Positions 1 to 6,980 of a DNA stretch of 25,655 nt are shown piece after piece. A program made the position numbers and the translations under genes. Under the pieces are notes generated by a model. That model had not been told where the DNA came from. It searched no databases and saw only the letters and a list, made by a program, of their open reading frames with translations. Positions within the stretch are counted from its first letter, which is position 1. The number at the start of each line of letters is the position of its first letter. This DNA is from Bacteroidales bacterium UBA1711 (GTDB lineage: Bacteria > Bacteroidota > Bacteroidia > Bacteroidales > P3): contig DCJB01000083.1 of assembly GCA_002317325.1 (NCBI GenBank), forward strand, positions 1 through 25,655, given 5' to 3'.

Positions 1-1
1 C

Positions 2-460
2 CCCGTCCGTGCCGCCGCCCCCCCTTCCGCCCCCGCCTCCCAGCCCGTCCCGTCCTCCGCCCCATCCCCGTCCCCCGCCCCATTAACCGCCCCCGTCCCA
101 TTAACCGCCGCCTCTCCCGACCCCGACTTCGACATCCTGCGCGAGATTAACTCCTATCAGGAGGTGTCGTTCAAAACCGCCCCCAAGAGCGTTATTCTGA
201 CCAACTTTTTGGAAAAAGACGGCGGCATAACCCTTGATGACGGTGGCTACGAGCAGGTGTCTGTGCAAGAACTTGCAAAGAACAGTCTGCGTTCCGAAGG
301 CGTCTTAGCCTCTGAAACTCTCGCACTTGTGCTCGAAAAGCAGTATAAGTATGCCCAAGCCATTGCGGTGTATGAAAAAATAATGTCCGATAATCCCGAA
401 AAAAGTCGTACCTTTGCAGCCCGAATTGCCGAATTGCGCGCCCGCCTTGAGGCAAAGTGA
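2..460 (+). CDS. C-terminal part of a TPR-like hypothetical protein (5' end outside window)
   Basis: The frame is open to the left edge of the window, so the true start is missing. The visible 152 codons begin with a low-complexity Pro/Ala/Ser linker of about 45 residues, which holds a 13-base direct repeat at 79-91 and 97-109. A folded end follows. The last 35 residues (AQAIAVYEKIMSDNPEKS and after) read like one TPR helix pair, with the A-x-x-x-Y-E-K-I pattern and a following Pro. The stop lies 37 bases before secG, so the two are probably co-transcribed. The linker is GC-extreme while the TPR part is ordinary, which fits a disordered tether between domains. TPR proteins of this kind are often envelope-assembly helpers, but no specific function can be assigned here. 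Confidence 0.6.
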   Translation, partial: PVRAAAPPSAPASQPVPSSAPSPSPAPLTAPVPLTAASPDPDFDILREINSYQEVSFKTAPKSVILTNFLEKDGGITLDDGGYEQVSVQELAKNSLRSEGVLASETLALVLEKQYKYAQAIAVYEKIMSDNPEKSRTFAARIAELRARLEAK

Positions 461-497
461 CACCAACGAGAGAATAAACATACAATAACAACACAAC

Positions 498-845
498 ATG
501 TACACTTTCATCGTAATCCTTATCCTGATTGTTTGCGTGGCACTGGCAGCCGCCGTGCTGGTTCAGAACTCTAAGGGCGGCGGTCTGGCCGCCAACTTCT
601 CTGCTCCCAACCAGATTATGGGCGTCCGCAAGACCACCGAGACCATAGAGAAAATCACCTGGGGACTGGCCATCGCGCTGGTTGTCCTCTCCCTGGCCGC
701 CACCGTCGCCATCCCCAACGGCAACGACTCCGCCGTAATGGCCACCGAAGTTGACATCAACGCCGCCAAGAACGTGAACGCCGCACCCGCCGCCCAGACC
801 GTGCCGGTGTCCGCCGAAGCGGCTCCCGCCCCCGAGGCCCAATAA
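498..845 (+). CDS. secG: Protein translocase subunit SecG
   Basis: This is the small subunit of the SecYEG channel that exports unfolded proteins across the inner membrane. The 115-residue product starts MYTFIVILILIVCV and has two hydrophobic segments, at about 3-22 and 54-72. They are joined by the family-typical cytoplasmic loop with VQNSKGGGLAANF and the GVRKTTETIEKITW stretch that leads into helix two. The tail after residue 75 is Ala/Pro-rich and charged, as in many Bacteroidetes SecG proteins. The ATG at 498 sits 37 bases after the preceding gene, with no promoter visible between them. A strong intrinsic terminator follows at 877-909. Identification rests on topology plus the conserved loop and is secure. 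Confidence 0.93.
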   Translation: MYTFIVILILIVCVALAAAVLVQNSKGGGLAANFSAPNQIMGVRKTTETIEKITWGLAIALVVLSLAATVAIPNGNDSAVMATEVDINAAKNVNAAPAAQTVPVSAEAAPAPEAQ

Positions 846-876
846 CAAGAAATTCTTCAACTAACTCTTGAGTTCG

Positions 877-909
877 GGAGATTCGCCCCTGTGGGTGGGT
901 CTCCTTTTT
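877..909 (+). terminator. Rho-independent terminator after secG
   Basis: A 12-base left arm (877-888) pairs fully with 893-904, allowing three G-T wobbles, around the four-base loop CTGT. Five T residues follow at 905-909. The position, 32 bases after the secG stop, fits the end of the secG transcript. The next gene starts only six bases after the T run. Confidence 0.85.
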
Positions 910-914
910 AGCCT

Positions 915-2348
915 TTGGAACGCGCCGTCCGATACATTCTCTCCCACCTGCCCCACCACCCCACGGCCGGGCAGCAGAACGCCTGCCGGGCCGTGGCGGA
1001 GTTCCTCTACGACCCCGACCCCGCCTCGGCCTTCGTGCTTAAAGGCTACGCCGGCACGGGCAAGACCACCCTCGTGGGCGCGCTCATCCGCTCCGCTCCC
1101 GCCCTCGGGCTGAAAACCGTGCTGCTCGCCCCCACCGGCCGCGCCGCCAAGGTGCTCTCCTCCCTCTCGGGCCGCAAAGCCGGCACCATCCACAAAAAGA
1201 TTTACCAGACCGCCACCGACGGCTCCGGGGCGCTGCGCGTCGTGCGGGCGCCGAACAAGCACTCCTACACCCTGTTCATCGTCGATGAGGCCTCGATGAT
1301 AGGTCTCGCCGACGAACTCTCCCCCTCGTCGCGCAGCCTGCTCGACGACCTGGTCGGCTATGTGGCGGGCGGCAGCCACTGCCGGCTGATGCTCATCGGC
1401 GACAGCGCCCAGCTCCCCCCGGTGGGCGCGCCCGAAAGCCCCGCCTTAGACATCGATTTCCTCCAGGCCGCCACGGGGCTGAAGGTCCGCACGGCCGAGC
1501 TGACCGAGGTGGTGCGCCAGGGCAAGTCCTCGGGCATCCTCTACAACGCCACGCTCCTCCGCTCCCGCATCGCCGCCCTCGCCGAGGGCGAAGCCCCTCA
1601 GCTCCCCCTCTTCGACATCGAAGGCTGCGACGACATCGTCCGCCTCTCCGGCGCCGACTTGGAGGAAACCCTCAACCGCGCCTACGGCCCCGGCCCCGAG
1701 TCCGCCGCCATCGTCACCCGCAGCAACAAGCGGGCCAACCTCTTCAACCAGGAGGTCCGCAACCGCATCCTCTGCCGCGAGGAGGAGGTCAACGCCGGCG
1801 ACTACCTGATGGTGGTGCGCAACAACTACTACTGGCTCGAACCCGACAGCGAGATAGGCTTTGCCGCCAACGGCGACATCGTGGAGGTCATGGCCGTCCG
1901 CCACCGCCGGCAGCTCTACGGCTTCCACTTCGCCGACGCCGCGCTGCGGTTTGTCGATTATCCCGAGTCCCCCGCCATCGATTGCAAACTCCTGCTCGAA
2001 ACCCTCCACAGCGAGTCCCCCTCGCTCACCCGCCAGGAGTCCCAGCGGCTCTTCGACGGCGTGATGGCCGACTTTGCCGACCTCCACTCCAAAGCCGACC
2101 GCATGGCCGCCCTCCGCCAAAGCCCCTATTTCAACGCCCTCCAAGTGAAGTTCGCCTACGCGCTCACCTGCCACAAGACCCAGGGCGGCCAGTGGGACAC
2201 CGTGGTGGTGGACCAAGGCTGCCTCACCGACGACATGGTGGACCGCGACTATCTCCGCTGGCTCTACACCGCCGTCACCCGCGCCACCCGCAAGGTGTAC
2301 CTCCTCAACTTCGCCGACCGCTTCTTCTCCACTCCCGCCGCCCAATAG
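915..2348 (+). CDS. RecD-like ATP-dependent DNA helicase (AAA_30 / UvrD_C_2)
   Basis: This is a superfamily 1B helicase resembling the RecD/exonuclease V alpha subunit, which would unwind DNA in repair. The 477-residue protein has a Walker A loop GYAGTGKTT at residues 44-52, a Walker B region LFIVDEASMIG near 120, and the motif III-like LMLIGDSAQLPPVG. The C-terminal UvrD_C_2 block includes YALTCHKTQGGQWDTVVVD and LYTAVTRATRKVYL. An in-frame TAG at 909-911 forbids any longer reading, and the only start that keeps the normal N-terminal segment is TTG at 915. This length fits the stand-alone helicases common in Bacteroidetes. The start sits directly behind the secG terminator and no TAnnTTTG promoter is visible, so expression may depend on read-through. 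Confidence 0.88.
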   Translation: MERAVRYILSHLPHHPTAGQQNACRAVAEFLYDPDPASAFVLKGYAGTGKTTLVGALIRSAPALGLKTVLLAPTGRAAKVLSSLSGRKAGTIHKKIYQTATDGSGALRVVRAPNKHSYTLFIVDEASMIGLADELSPSSRSLLDDLVGYVAGGSHCRLMLIGDSAQLPPVGAPESPALDIDFLQAATGLKVRTAELTEVVRQGKSSGILYNATLLRSRIAALAEGEAPQLPLFDIEGCDDIVRLSGADLEETLNRAYGPGPESAAIVTRSNKRANLFNQEVRNRILCREEEVNAGDYLMVVRNNYYWLEPDSEIGFAANGDIVEVMAVRHRRQLYGFHFADAALRFVDYPESPAIDCKLLLETLHSESPSLTRQESQRLFDGVMADFADLHSKADRMAALRQSPYFNALQVKFAYALTCHKTQGGQWDTVVVDQGCLTDDMVDRDYLRWLYTAVTRATRKVYLLNFADRFFSTPAAQ

Positions 2349-2355
2349 CCCCCCC

Positions 2356-2425
2356 GGCCGACAACAATTTTTTTGCCCGCAGAATAATAAAAGCCGCCGG
2401 GCGGAGTTAAGAATTATCGTCGGCC
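2356..2425. repeat. Imperfect inverted repeat upstream of rpoN
   Basis: The arms at 2356-2369 and 2412-2425 match as inverted repeats at 12 of 14 positions, separated by 42 bases. The spacer carries a T7 run and the GC-rich palindrome-like stretch GCCGCCGGGCGG. The repeat fills most of the 102-base gap between the helicase gene and rpoN. It could be a terminator, an operator or a leader fold. No TAnnTTTG promoter is seen in the gap. Confidence 0.4.
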
Positions 2426-2450
2426 CCGCAAGAACGCCGCCGCCCCGCTT

Positions 2451-4922
2451 ATGAAAAACGCCCAGCGACAGACCATGAAGATGCAGCAGAAGCTCTCCCC
2501 CCAGCAGCTGATGCTCATGAGGCTCGTGCAGCTGCCCGTCACCTCGCTGGAACAGCTCCTCAAAGAGGAGGTGGAAAAAAACCCCCTCCTCGAACCCGAG
2601 TCCGAGGGCGGCCCCGAACTCGAGCAGCTCCCCGACCGCGACGCCGACCCCGACCCCGCACCCGACGACTCCGACGAACTCCCCGACACCGACGACTACG
2701 ACTACCGGCTCCGCCAGGAAGCCGACCCCAACGCCCCCCTCCGCTCCCCCGCCTACGCCGCCTACGAGTCCTTCTCCGAAAGCCTCCTGCGCCAGGTCGC
2801 CCTCAAGAACCTCACCGACCGCCAGCGGCTCGTCGCCGAGGAACTGCTCGGCAGCATCGACGACGCTGGCTATCTGAGCCGCAGCGTCGAACTGGTGGCC
2901 AACGACCTGGCCTTCACCCAAGGGGTAGAGGTCTCCCCCCGCGAAGTGGAGGAGGTGCTGGCCGTCGTGCAGGAGTGCGACCCCCCCGGCATCGCCGCCC
3001 GCTCCCTCCAAGAGTGCCTCGCGCTCCAGCTCCGCCGCGCCGAAACCAAGGACCAGCCCACCGCCGACGCCCTCCGCATCGTGGAGGACTGCTTCGACCC
3101 CTACGTGAAGCACAACTACGGCCGCATCGGCGAGCTGCTGCAGATGGACCGGGAACGCCTCTCCGCCGCCGACCGCCGCATTCTCCAGCTCGACCCCAAG
3201 CCCGGCGCCGGCGAAAGCGAGTCCGCCCACGCCCACTATATCGTCCCCGACTTCATCGTCACCCGCCACGACAACGAACTCCTCCTCACCCTCAACAACG
3301 GCCGGCTGCCCCGACTCCGGCTCAGCGCCTACTACCAGGATATGCTGCGCCAGTACGCCGAGCAGACCCGCCTGGCCCCCGCCGACCGCGAGGCGCTCGA
3401 CTTCCTCCGCGACAAGAGCGACAGCGCCACACTGCTCATCGACACCCTCCGCCAGCGCCACGCCACCATGCTGCGCGTCATGCAGGCCGTCCTCCGCCGC
3501 CAGCGCCGCTTCTTCTTCTCGGGCAACCCCGCCCACCTGGCCCCCCTGCTCCAAAAAGACATCGCCTCCCAAACCGGGCTCGACATCTCCACCGTCTCCC
3601 GCGTGGTCAACAGCAAGTATGTGCAGACCGACTTCGGCACCCTGCTCCTCAAGGAGTGCTTCGTCCAGTCGCTCACCACCGACGGCGGCGAAGAGGTGGC
3701 CACCGAGGCCGTGCGCCAGGCCCTGGCGCAGGCCGTGGACCAGGAGGACAAACAGTCCCCCCTCACCGACACCCAGCTGGCCCGGCGGCTCAACGAACTC
3801 GGCTTCCCCGTCGCCCGCCGCACCGTGGCCAAGTACCGCGAAATGCTCGGCATCCCCGTGGGCCGGCTCCGCCGCAAGGTCTCCCTCCTGCTCCTGCTCC
3901 TCTCGCTGGCCCTGCCCCTCTCGGCCCAGCAGCCCCAGAAGGAGAGCTATTTCGACTCCATCATCAACGCCCGCATCCGCGCCGGCCGCGCCCAGGGCTC
4001 CGCGCCGCAGAAAGAGGGCGCCCCCGACGACAAACGCCCCCCGCGGCGCGCCATCGAGGAACACGCGCCCGAACCCGCCCCCACCGCCATCGACACCGCC
4101 CTCGCCAACGGCGACGACCTCATCGATGTGATGTACGACGCCTCCCTCCCCCCGCCCTCGGCGCTGTGGTACGGCCGCCGCTTCTCGGGCGACCGCGTGC
4201 GCATGAACTGCTTCTCCATGGACTCCCTGCCCGACGAGATTTCTTTCGCCCTCCTCAAGGGCGCCGAGAAGTTCTGCTTCCCCGTCAAGAATGTCAAGAC
4301 TTCGCCCTACGGCTGGCGCTGGAACCGCCCCCACCGCGGCGTGGACATCCGGCTCAGCGCCGGCGACCCCGTCCGGGCCGCCTTCAACGGCGTGGTCCGC
4401 ATCGCCCGCCCCATGGGCGCTTATGGCAACCTCGTGGTGCTCCGCCACTACAACGGCTTGGAAACCGTCTATGGACACCTCTCGAAGATTAACGTGAAAC
4501 CCATGCAGGTGGTCCGCGCCGGCCAGACCATCGGGCTGGGCGGAAGCACGGGCCGCTCCACCGGCCCCCACCTCCACTTCGAGGTGCGCTTCCAATACGA
4601 GGCCTTCGACCCCGAGTGGATTCTCGACTTCTCCAACTACTCCCTCCGCACCCGACGGCTTTACCTGGACAAGACCTATTTCGGCATCCGGCGCCCCCGC
4701 GCGGGCGTCAGCGACGAGTACAGGGCCGACCGCAGCATCGTGCCCGAAGAACCGCCCCGCGCCGCCGCCAAACCCCTCTCGGGCCCCATCTACGCCACCA
4801 TGCGCCAGGGCGAGAAAGCCCACGACTTCGCCCAGCGCCAGCACCTGACCATGGAGGAGCTGCGGAAACTCAACCCCTCGGTCAAAAAATTCAAGGGCGG
4901 CGCCCGTCTGCGCATCCAGTGA
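2451..4922 (+). CDS. rpoN: RNA polymerase sigma-54 factor fused in frame to a secreted M23/LysM peptidase
   Basis: Residues 1-476 are a complete sigma-54. Region I (QKLSPQQLMLMRLVQLP) contacts core polymerase and activator, an acidic region II follows (about 48-85), then the core-binding domain, an HTH near 365-400, and the RpoN box ARRTVAKYRE at 455-464, which reads the -24 element. The frame then continues without a stop. GRLRRK is followed by the hydrophobic stretch VSLLLLLLSLALPL and LSA|QQ, a textbook signal peptide with likely cleavage after residue 492. Beyond lies an M23 (LytM-type) peptidase with zinc ligands H628 and D632 (HRGVD) and HLHFE at 707-711, plus YGHLSK. A LysM-like domain ends the protein (about 785-823) and would bind peptidoglycan. 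The two halves are normally separate proteins in different compartments. Possible readings are a real fusion, internal initiation at ATG 3843 or GTG 3858, or an assembly error. Domain calls are secure, but the single-polypeptide status is not. Confidence 0.85.
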   Translation: MKNAQRQTMKMQQKLSPQQLMLMRLVQLPVTSLEQLLKEEVEKNPLLEPESEGGPELEQLPDRDADPDPAPDDSDELPDTDDYDYRLRQEADPNAPLRSPAYAAYESFSESLLRQVALKNLTDRQRLVAEELLGSIDDAGYLSRSVELVANDLAFTQGVEVSPREVEEVLAVVQECDPPGIAARSLQECLALQLRRAETKDQPTADALRIVEDCFDPYVKHNYGRIGELLQMDRERLSAADRRILQLDPKPGAGESESAHAHYIVPDFIVTRHDNELLLTLNNGRLPRLRLSAYYQDMLRQYAEQTRLAPADREALDFLRDKSDSATLLIDTLRQRHATMLRVMQAVLRRQRRFFFSGNPAHLAPLLQKDIASQTGLDISTVSRVVNSKYVQTDFGTLLLKECFVQSLTTDGGEEVATEAVRQALAQAVDQEDKQSPLTDTQLARRLNELGFPVARRTVAKYREMLGIPVGRLRRKVSLLLLLLSLALPLSAQQPQKESYFDSIINARIRAGRAQGSAPQKEGAPDDKRPPRRAIEEHAPEPAPTAIDTALANGDDLIDVMYDASLPPPSALWYGRRFSGDRVRMNCFSMDSLPDEISFALLKGAEKFCFPVKNVKTSPYGWRWNRPHRGVDIRLSAGDPVRAAFNGVVRIARPMGAYGNLVVLRHYNGLETVYGHLSKINVKPMQVVRAGQTIGLGGSTGRSTGPHLHFEVRFQYEAFDPEWILDFSNYSLRTRRLYLDKTYFGIRRPRAGVSDEYRADRSIVPEEPPRAAAKPLSGPIYATMRQGEKAHDFAQRQHLTMEELRKLNPSVKKFKGGARLRIQ
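3843..4922 (+). CDS. Possible internally initiated M23 peptidase with signal peptide and LysM domain
   Basis: This is an alternative product inside the preceding frame. ATG at 3843 is the codon right after the RpoN box; GTG at 3858 is a second option. Starting at 3843 gives a short basic n-region (MLGIPVGRLRRK), a 14-residue hydrophobic core and an L-S-A cleavage site, which is an ideal Sec signal peptide. The mature part would be a periplasmic or surface LytM-type endopeptidase that cuts peptidoglycan cross-links. The metal ligands are intact and a C-terminal LysM domain is present. A stand-alone gene for this peptidase would look just like this, so internal initiation would restore two normal proteins. 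However, the upstream sigma-54 would still lack its own stop. This is inference from sequence only. Confidence 0.4.
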   Translation: MLGIPVGRLRRKVSLLLLLLSLALPLSAQQPQKESYFDSIINARIRAGRAQGSAPQKEGAPDDKRPPRRAIEEHAPEPAPTAIDTALANGDDLIDVMYDASLPPPSALWYGRRFSGDRVRMNCFSMDSLPDEISFALLKGAEKFCFPVKNVKTSPYGWRWNRPHRGVDIRLSAGDPVRAAFNGVVRIARPMGAYGNLVVLRHYNGLETVYGHLSKINVKPMQVVRAGQTIGLGGSTGRSTGPHLHFEVRFQYEAFDPEWILDFSNYSLRTRRLYLDKTYFGIRRPRAGVSDEYRADRSIVPEEPPRAAAKPLSGPIYATMRQGEKAHDFAQRQHLTMEELRKLNPSVKKFKGGARLRIQ

Positions 4923-4959
4923 CCCGCCCCCCTGTCAATCATCAACCATCTTTCACCCC

Positions 4960-5463
4960 ATGAATCAAAAACCTGAGAAGAAAGTCAACCTCTCCCACTA
5001 CGACCCCGCAACGGTGCCCGACGGCGCCCCCTACCGCATCGCCATCGTGGTGGCCGAGTGGAATCCCGAAATCACCAACGCCCTGCTCCAAGGCGCCTAC
5101 GGCGCTCTCGTGGAACACGGCGTGCGCGAGGACAATATCTCCGTCCTCCATGTGCCGGGCAGTTTCGAACTGACCACCGGCGCCGACATCGCCCTCAGCG
5201 ACCCCGCCTGCCACGCCGCCATCTGCCTCGGCTGCGTCATCCAGGGCGAGACACGCCATTTCGACTTCATCTGCGAGGCCGTCTCGCAGGGCGTCACCAA
5301 TGTGTCGCTCAAGCGCGAGCGCCCCGTCATCTTCGGACTGCTCACCACCAACGATATGCAGCAGGCCCGCGAGCGGGCGGGCGGCCTCCGCGGCAACAAG
5401 GGGGTCGAAGGCGCTGTCACGGCCCTCAAGATGTGCGCCCTCAACGCCCGCCGTGTCCGCTGA
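4960..5463 (+). CDS. ribH: 6,7-dimethyl-8-ribityllumazine synthase
   Basis: RibH condenses 5-amino-6-ribitylamino-uracil with 3,4-dihydroxybutanone 4-phosphate, the penultimate step of riboflavin synthesis, in the cytoplasm. The 167-residue product shows W34-N35 of the substrate pocket, the PGSFE loop (66-70), GCVIQGETRHFDF with the catalytic His at 100, and the phosphate-binding LLTTNDMQQARERAGG region. An N-terminal extension of about 24 residues precedes the first strand (YRIAIVVAEWN). It begins 37 bases after the M23 stop, a gap too short for an FMN riboswitch, so it is probably read from the upstream transcript. No other rib genes are in the window. Confidence 0.95.
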   Translation: MNQKPEKKVNLSHYDPATVPDGAPYRIAIVVAEWNPEITNALLQGAYGALVEHGVREDNISVLHVPGSFELTTGADIALSDPACHAAICLGCVIQGETRHFDFICEAVSQGVTNVSLKRERPVIFGLLTTNDMQQARERAGGLRGNKGVEGAVTALKMCALNARRVR

Positions 5464-5514
5464 CCGCTGTCTCCTGTCCCCAAATTCCTGCCAATCAACT
5501 AACATATTGCCATT

Positions 5515-6456
5515 ATGAGAGTTGTCTTCATGGGCACGCCCGACTTTGCCGTGTCGTCTCTCGCAGCCGTCTGCCGCGCCGGCCACGACGTGGCGGCCGT
5601 GGTCACTGTCCCCGACCGTCAGACGGGACGCGGACTCAAAATCACCTTCTCCCCCGTCAAGCAGTACGCCCTCGACCACGGGCTCCCCCTCCTCCAGCCC
5701 GAAAAACTGCGCGACCCCGTCTTCCAGCAGCAGCTGCGCGACTGCAATGCCGATGTGTTTGTGGTCGTCGCTTTCCGTATGCTGCCCGAGAGCGTGTGGT
5801 CCATGCCCCCTCGCGGCACCTTCAATCTCCACGCTTCGCTGCTCCCCCAGTACCGCGGGGCGGCGCCCATCAACTGGGCCATCATCAACGGCGAGCGCGA
5901 GACGGGCGTCACCACGTTCCTCCTCAACCAACATATCGACGAGGGCAACCTCCTGTTGCAGGAATCCGCCCCCATTGCCCCCGACGACACCGCCGAAACG
6001 CTCCACGACCGCCTCTCCGCCATGGGCAGCCGCTTGGTCGTGGCAACTCTCGCGGGCATCGCCGACGGCTCCCTGCGACCCCGCCCTCAGCCCCCCGCCG
6101 CCCTCTTGCGTCCCGCACCCAAGATTTTCAAACCCGGCTGCGCCATTGCCTGGAACCGCCCCGGCCGCCAGGTGGTCGATTTCGTCCGCGGCCTCTCGCC
6201 CTGCCCCGCAGCCTCCATGCTCCTCGCCGACCCCAAGGGCGCTGCCCACCAGTTCAAGGTCTTCCAAGCCGCCTTCGAGCCGGCGCCCGACAGCACTGTG
6301 GGTGAGGTCGTAACGGATAGGAAAGGAGTGCTAAAAGTCGGCGTTGCCGACGGTTTTGTCCGCATTCTGAGCCTCCAGATGAGCGGAAAGAAACGTATTT
6401 CGGTCGAAGAGTTCCTCCGCGGCTATGATGTAAGCGGTTGGGTAGTATCCCAATAG
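5515..6456 (+). CDS. fmt: Methionyl-tRNA formyltransferase
   Basis: Fmt formylates Met-tRNA(fMet) using 10-formyl-tetrahydrofolate, so it acts at translation initiation. The 313-residue product begins MRVVFMGTPDFA and carries the signature SLLPQYRGAAPINWAIINGE. The catalytic residues line up as N104, H106 and D142, a constant offset of two from the E. coli N106/H108/D144 (established for the family). The GRGLKITFSPVKQYA loop is also present, and the C-terminal tRNA-binding domain (about 205-313) is complete. The gene lies 51 bases after ribH on the same strand. No deformylase gene is nearby. Length and motifs are normal. Confidence 0.95.
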   Translation: MRVVFMGTPDFAVSSLAAVCRAGHDVAAVVTVPDRQTGRGLKITFSPVKQYALDHGLPLLQPEKLRDPVFQQQLRDCNADVFVVVAFRMLPESVWSMPPRGTFNLHASLLPQYRGAAPINWAIINGERETGVTTFLLNQHIDEGNLLLQESAPIAPDDTAETLHDRLSAMGSRLVVATLAGIADGSLRPRPQPPAALLRPAPKIFKPGCAIAWNRPGRQVVDFVRGLSPCPAASMLLADPKGAAHQFKVFQAAFEPAPDSTVGEVVTDRKGVLKVGVADGFVRILSLQMSGKKRISVEEFLRGYDVSGWVVSQ

Positions 6457-6500
6457 CGTGCGACGCCAAAAACAGGGGCCACTTTTTTTCTTACAAAGCG

Positions 6501-6530
6501 TTGCTATTTGAAAAAAAATACATAACTTTG
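6501..6530 (+). promoter_or_regulatory. Bacteroidetes-type promoter of the HU gene
   Basis: TTG at 6501-6503 is followed by exactly 19 bases and then TAACTTTG at 6523-6530, matching the TTG-N19-TAnnTTTG consensus of the main Bacteroidetes sigma factor. The surroundings are AT-rich, unlike the flanking genes. Transcription would start a few bases after 6530, giving a leader of about 30 bases before the ATG at 6566. Confidence 0.85.
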
Positions 6531-6565
6531 CACCCGTATTTAATCATCTAAAAATCAGAACCCGT

Positions 6566-6826
6566 ATGAACAAGACCAATTTGATTGACGCCGTGGCTTC
6601 CAAGTCCGGCCTTGCCAAGACCGACGCTGCCAAAGCCGTGGACGCCTTTGTGGGCGCAGTGAAAGAGTCCCTCGCTGGGGGTGAGAAAATCACTCTCGTC
6701 GGATTCGGAACATTTGACGTGACGGAACGTGCCGGCCGCAACGGCCGCAACCCCCGCACGGGTCAGGTCATCGAGATTCCCAGCAAGAAGGTGGTGAAGT
6801 TTAAACCGGCCAAAGGACTGCTTTAA
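6566..6826 (+). CDS. HU-family DNA-binding protein
   Basis: This is a small nucleoid protein that binds and bends DNA as a dimer. At 86 residues it is close to the usual 90. MNKTNLIDAVASKSGLAKTDAAKAVDAF forms the helical dimer part; in the signature GFGTFDVTERAGRNGRNPRTG, the arm carries the conserved R-x-G-R-N-P-x-T-G tip. The protein ends KKVVKFKPAKGLL, as HU proteins do. It stands alone with its own strong promoter (6501-6530) and a strong terminator (6846-6886), which suggests a highly expressed single-gene transcript. Identification of the family is secure; the paralogue is not determined. Confidence 0.95.
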   Translation: MNKTNLIDAVASKSGLAKTDAAKAVDAFVGAVKESLAGGEKITLVGFGTFDVTERAGRNGRNPRTGQVIEIPSKKVVKFKPAKGLL

Positions 6827-6845
6827 TCCTCCCGCACTCAGTCAC

Positions 6846-6886
6846 AAAGCCCCGGGCGGCAGCCGTTGGTTGCCGCCCGGGGCTTT
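6846..6886. terminator. Strong bidirectional terminator between HU and S46 peptidase genes
   Basis: A perfect 16-base-pair stem (6846-6861 with 6871-6886) encloses a nine-base loop. The right arm ends in TTTCT and the left arm begins with AAAG, so a short U tract is made in both directions. The genes on either side converge, which fits a shared terminator. Confidence 0.85.
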
Positions 6887-6912
6887 CTATTGACGGGGTG
6901 GGGGAGATGCTG

Positions 6913-6945
6913 AGCGGCCGGCGCCCCGCAGGGGCGCCGGCCGCT
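6913..6945. repeat. Perfect 15-bp palindrome with 3-base loop
   Basis: The left arm 6913-6927 and right arm 6931-6945 are exact inverted repeats around the loop GCA. The stem is almost entirely G and C and has no T run on either side. It lies 36 bases past the stop of the S46 peptidase gene, next to the terminator at 6846-6886. It could stabilise the 3' end of the S46 transcript or be a dispersed repeat element. Confidence 0.7.
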
Positions 6946-6980
6946 CTTGGTGTCTGCCGGCCCGTCGGCGGCAGTCGCCG

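Noticed and set aside
1446..4844. A 1132-codon open frame on the - strand
   Set aside because: It lies antisense to the RecD-like and rpoN genes and reads as Gly/Val/Glu/Ala-rich low-complexity protein. It is open only because the region is about 70% G+C with C-ending codons on the + strand.
4923..4959. FMN riboswitch before ribH
   Set aside because: The gap is only 37 bases, and no FMN-aptamer motifs are seen in it.
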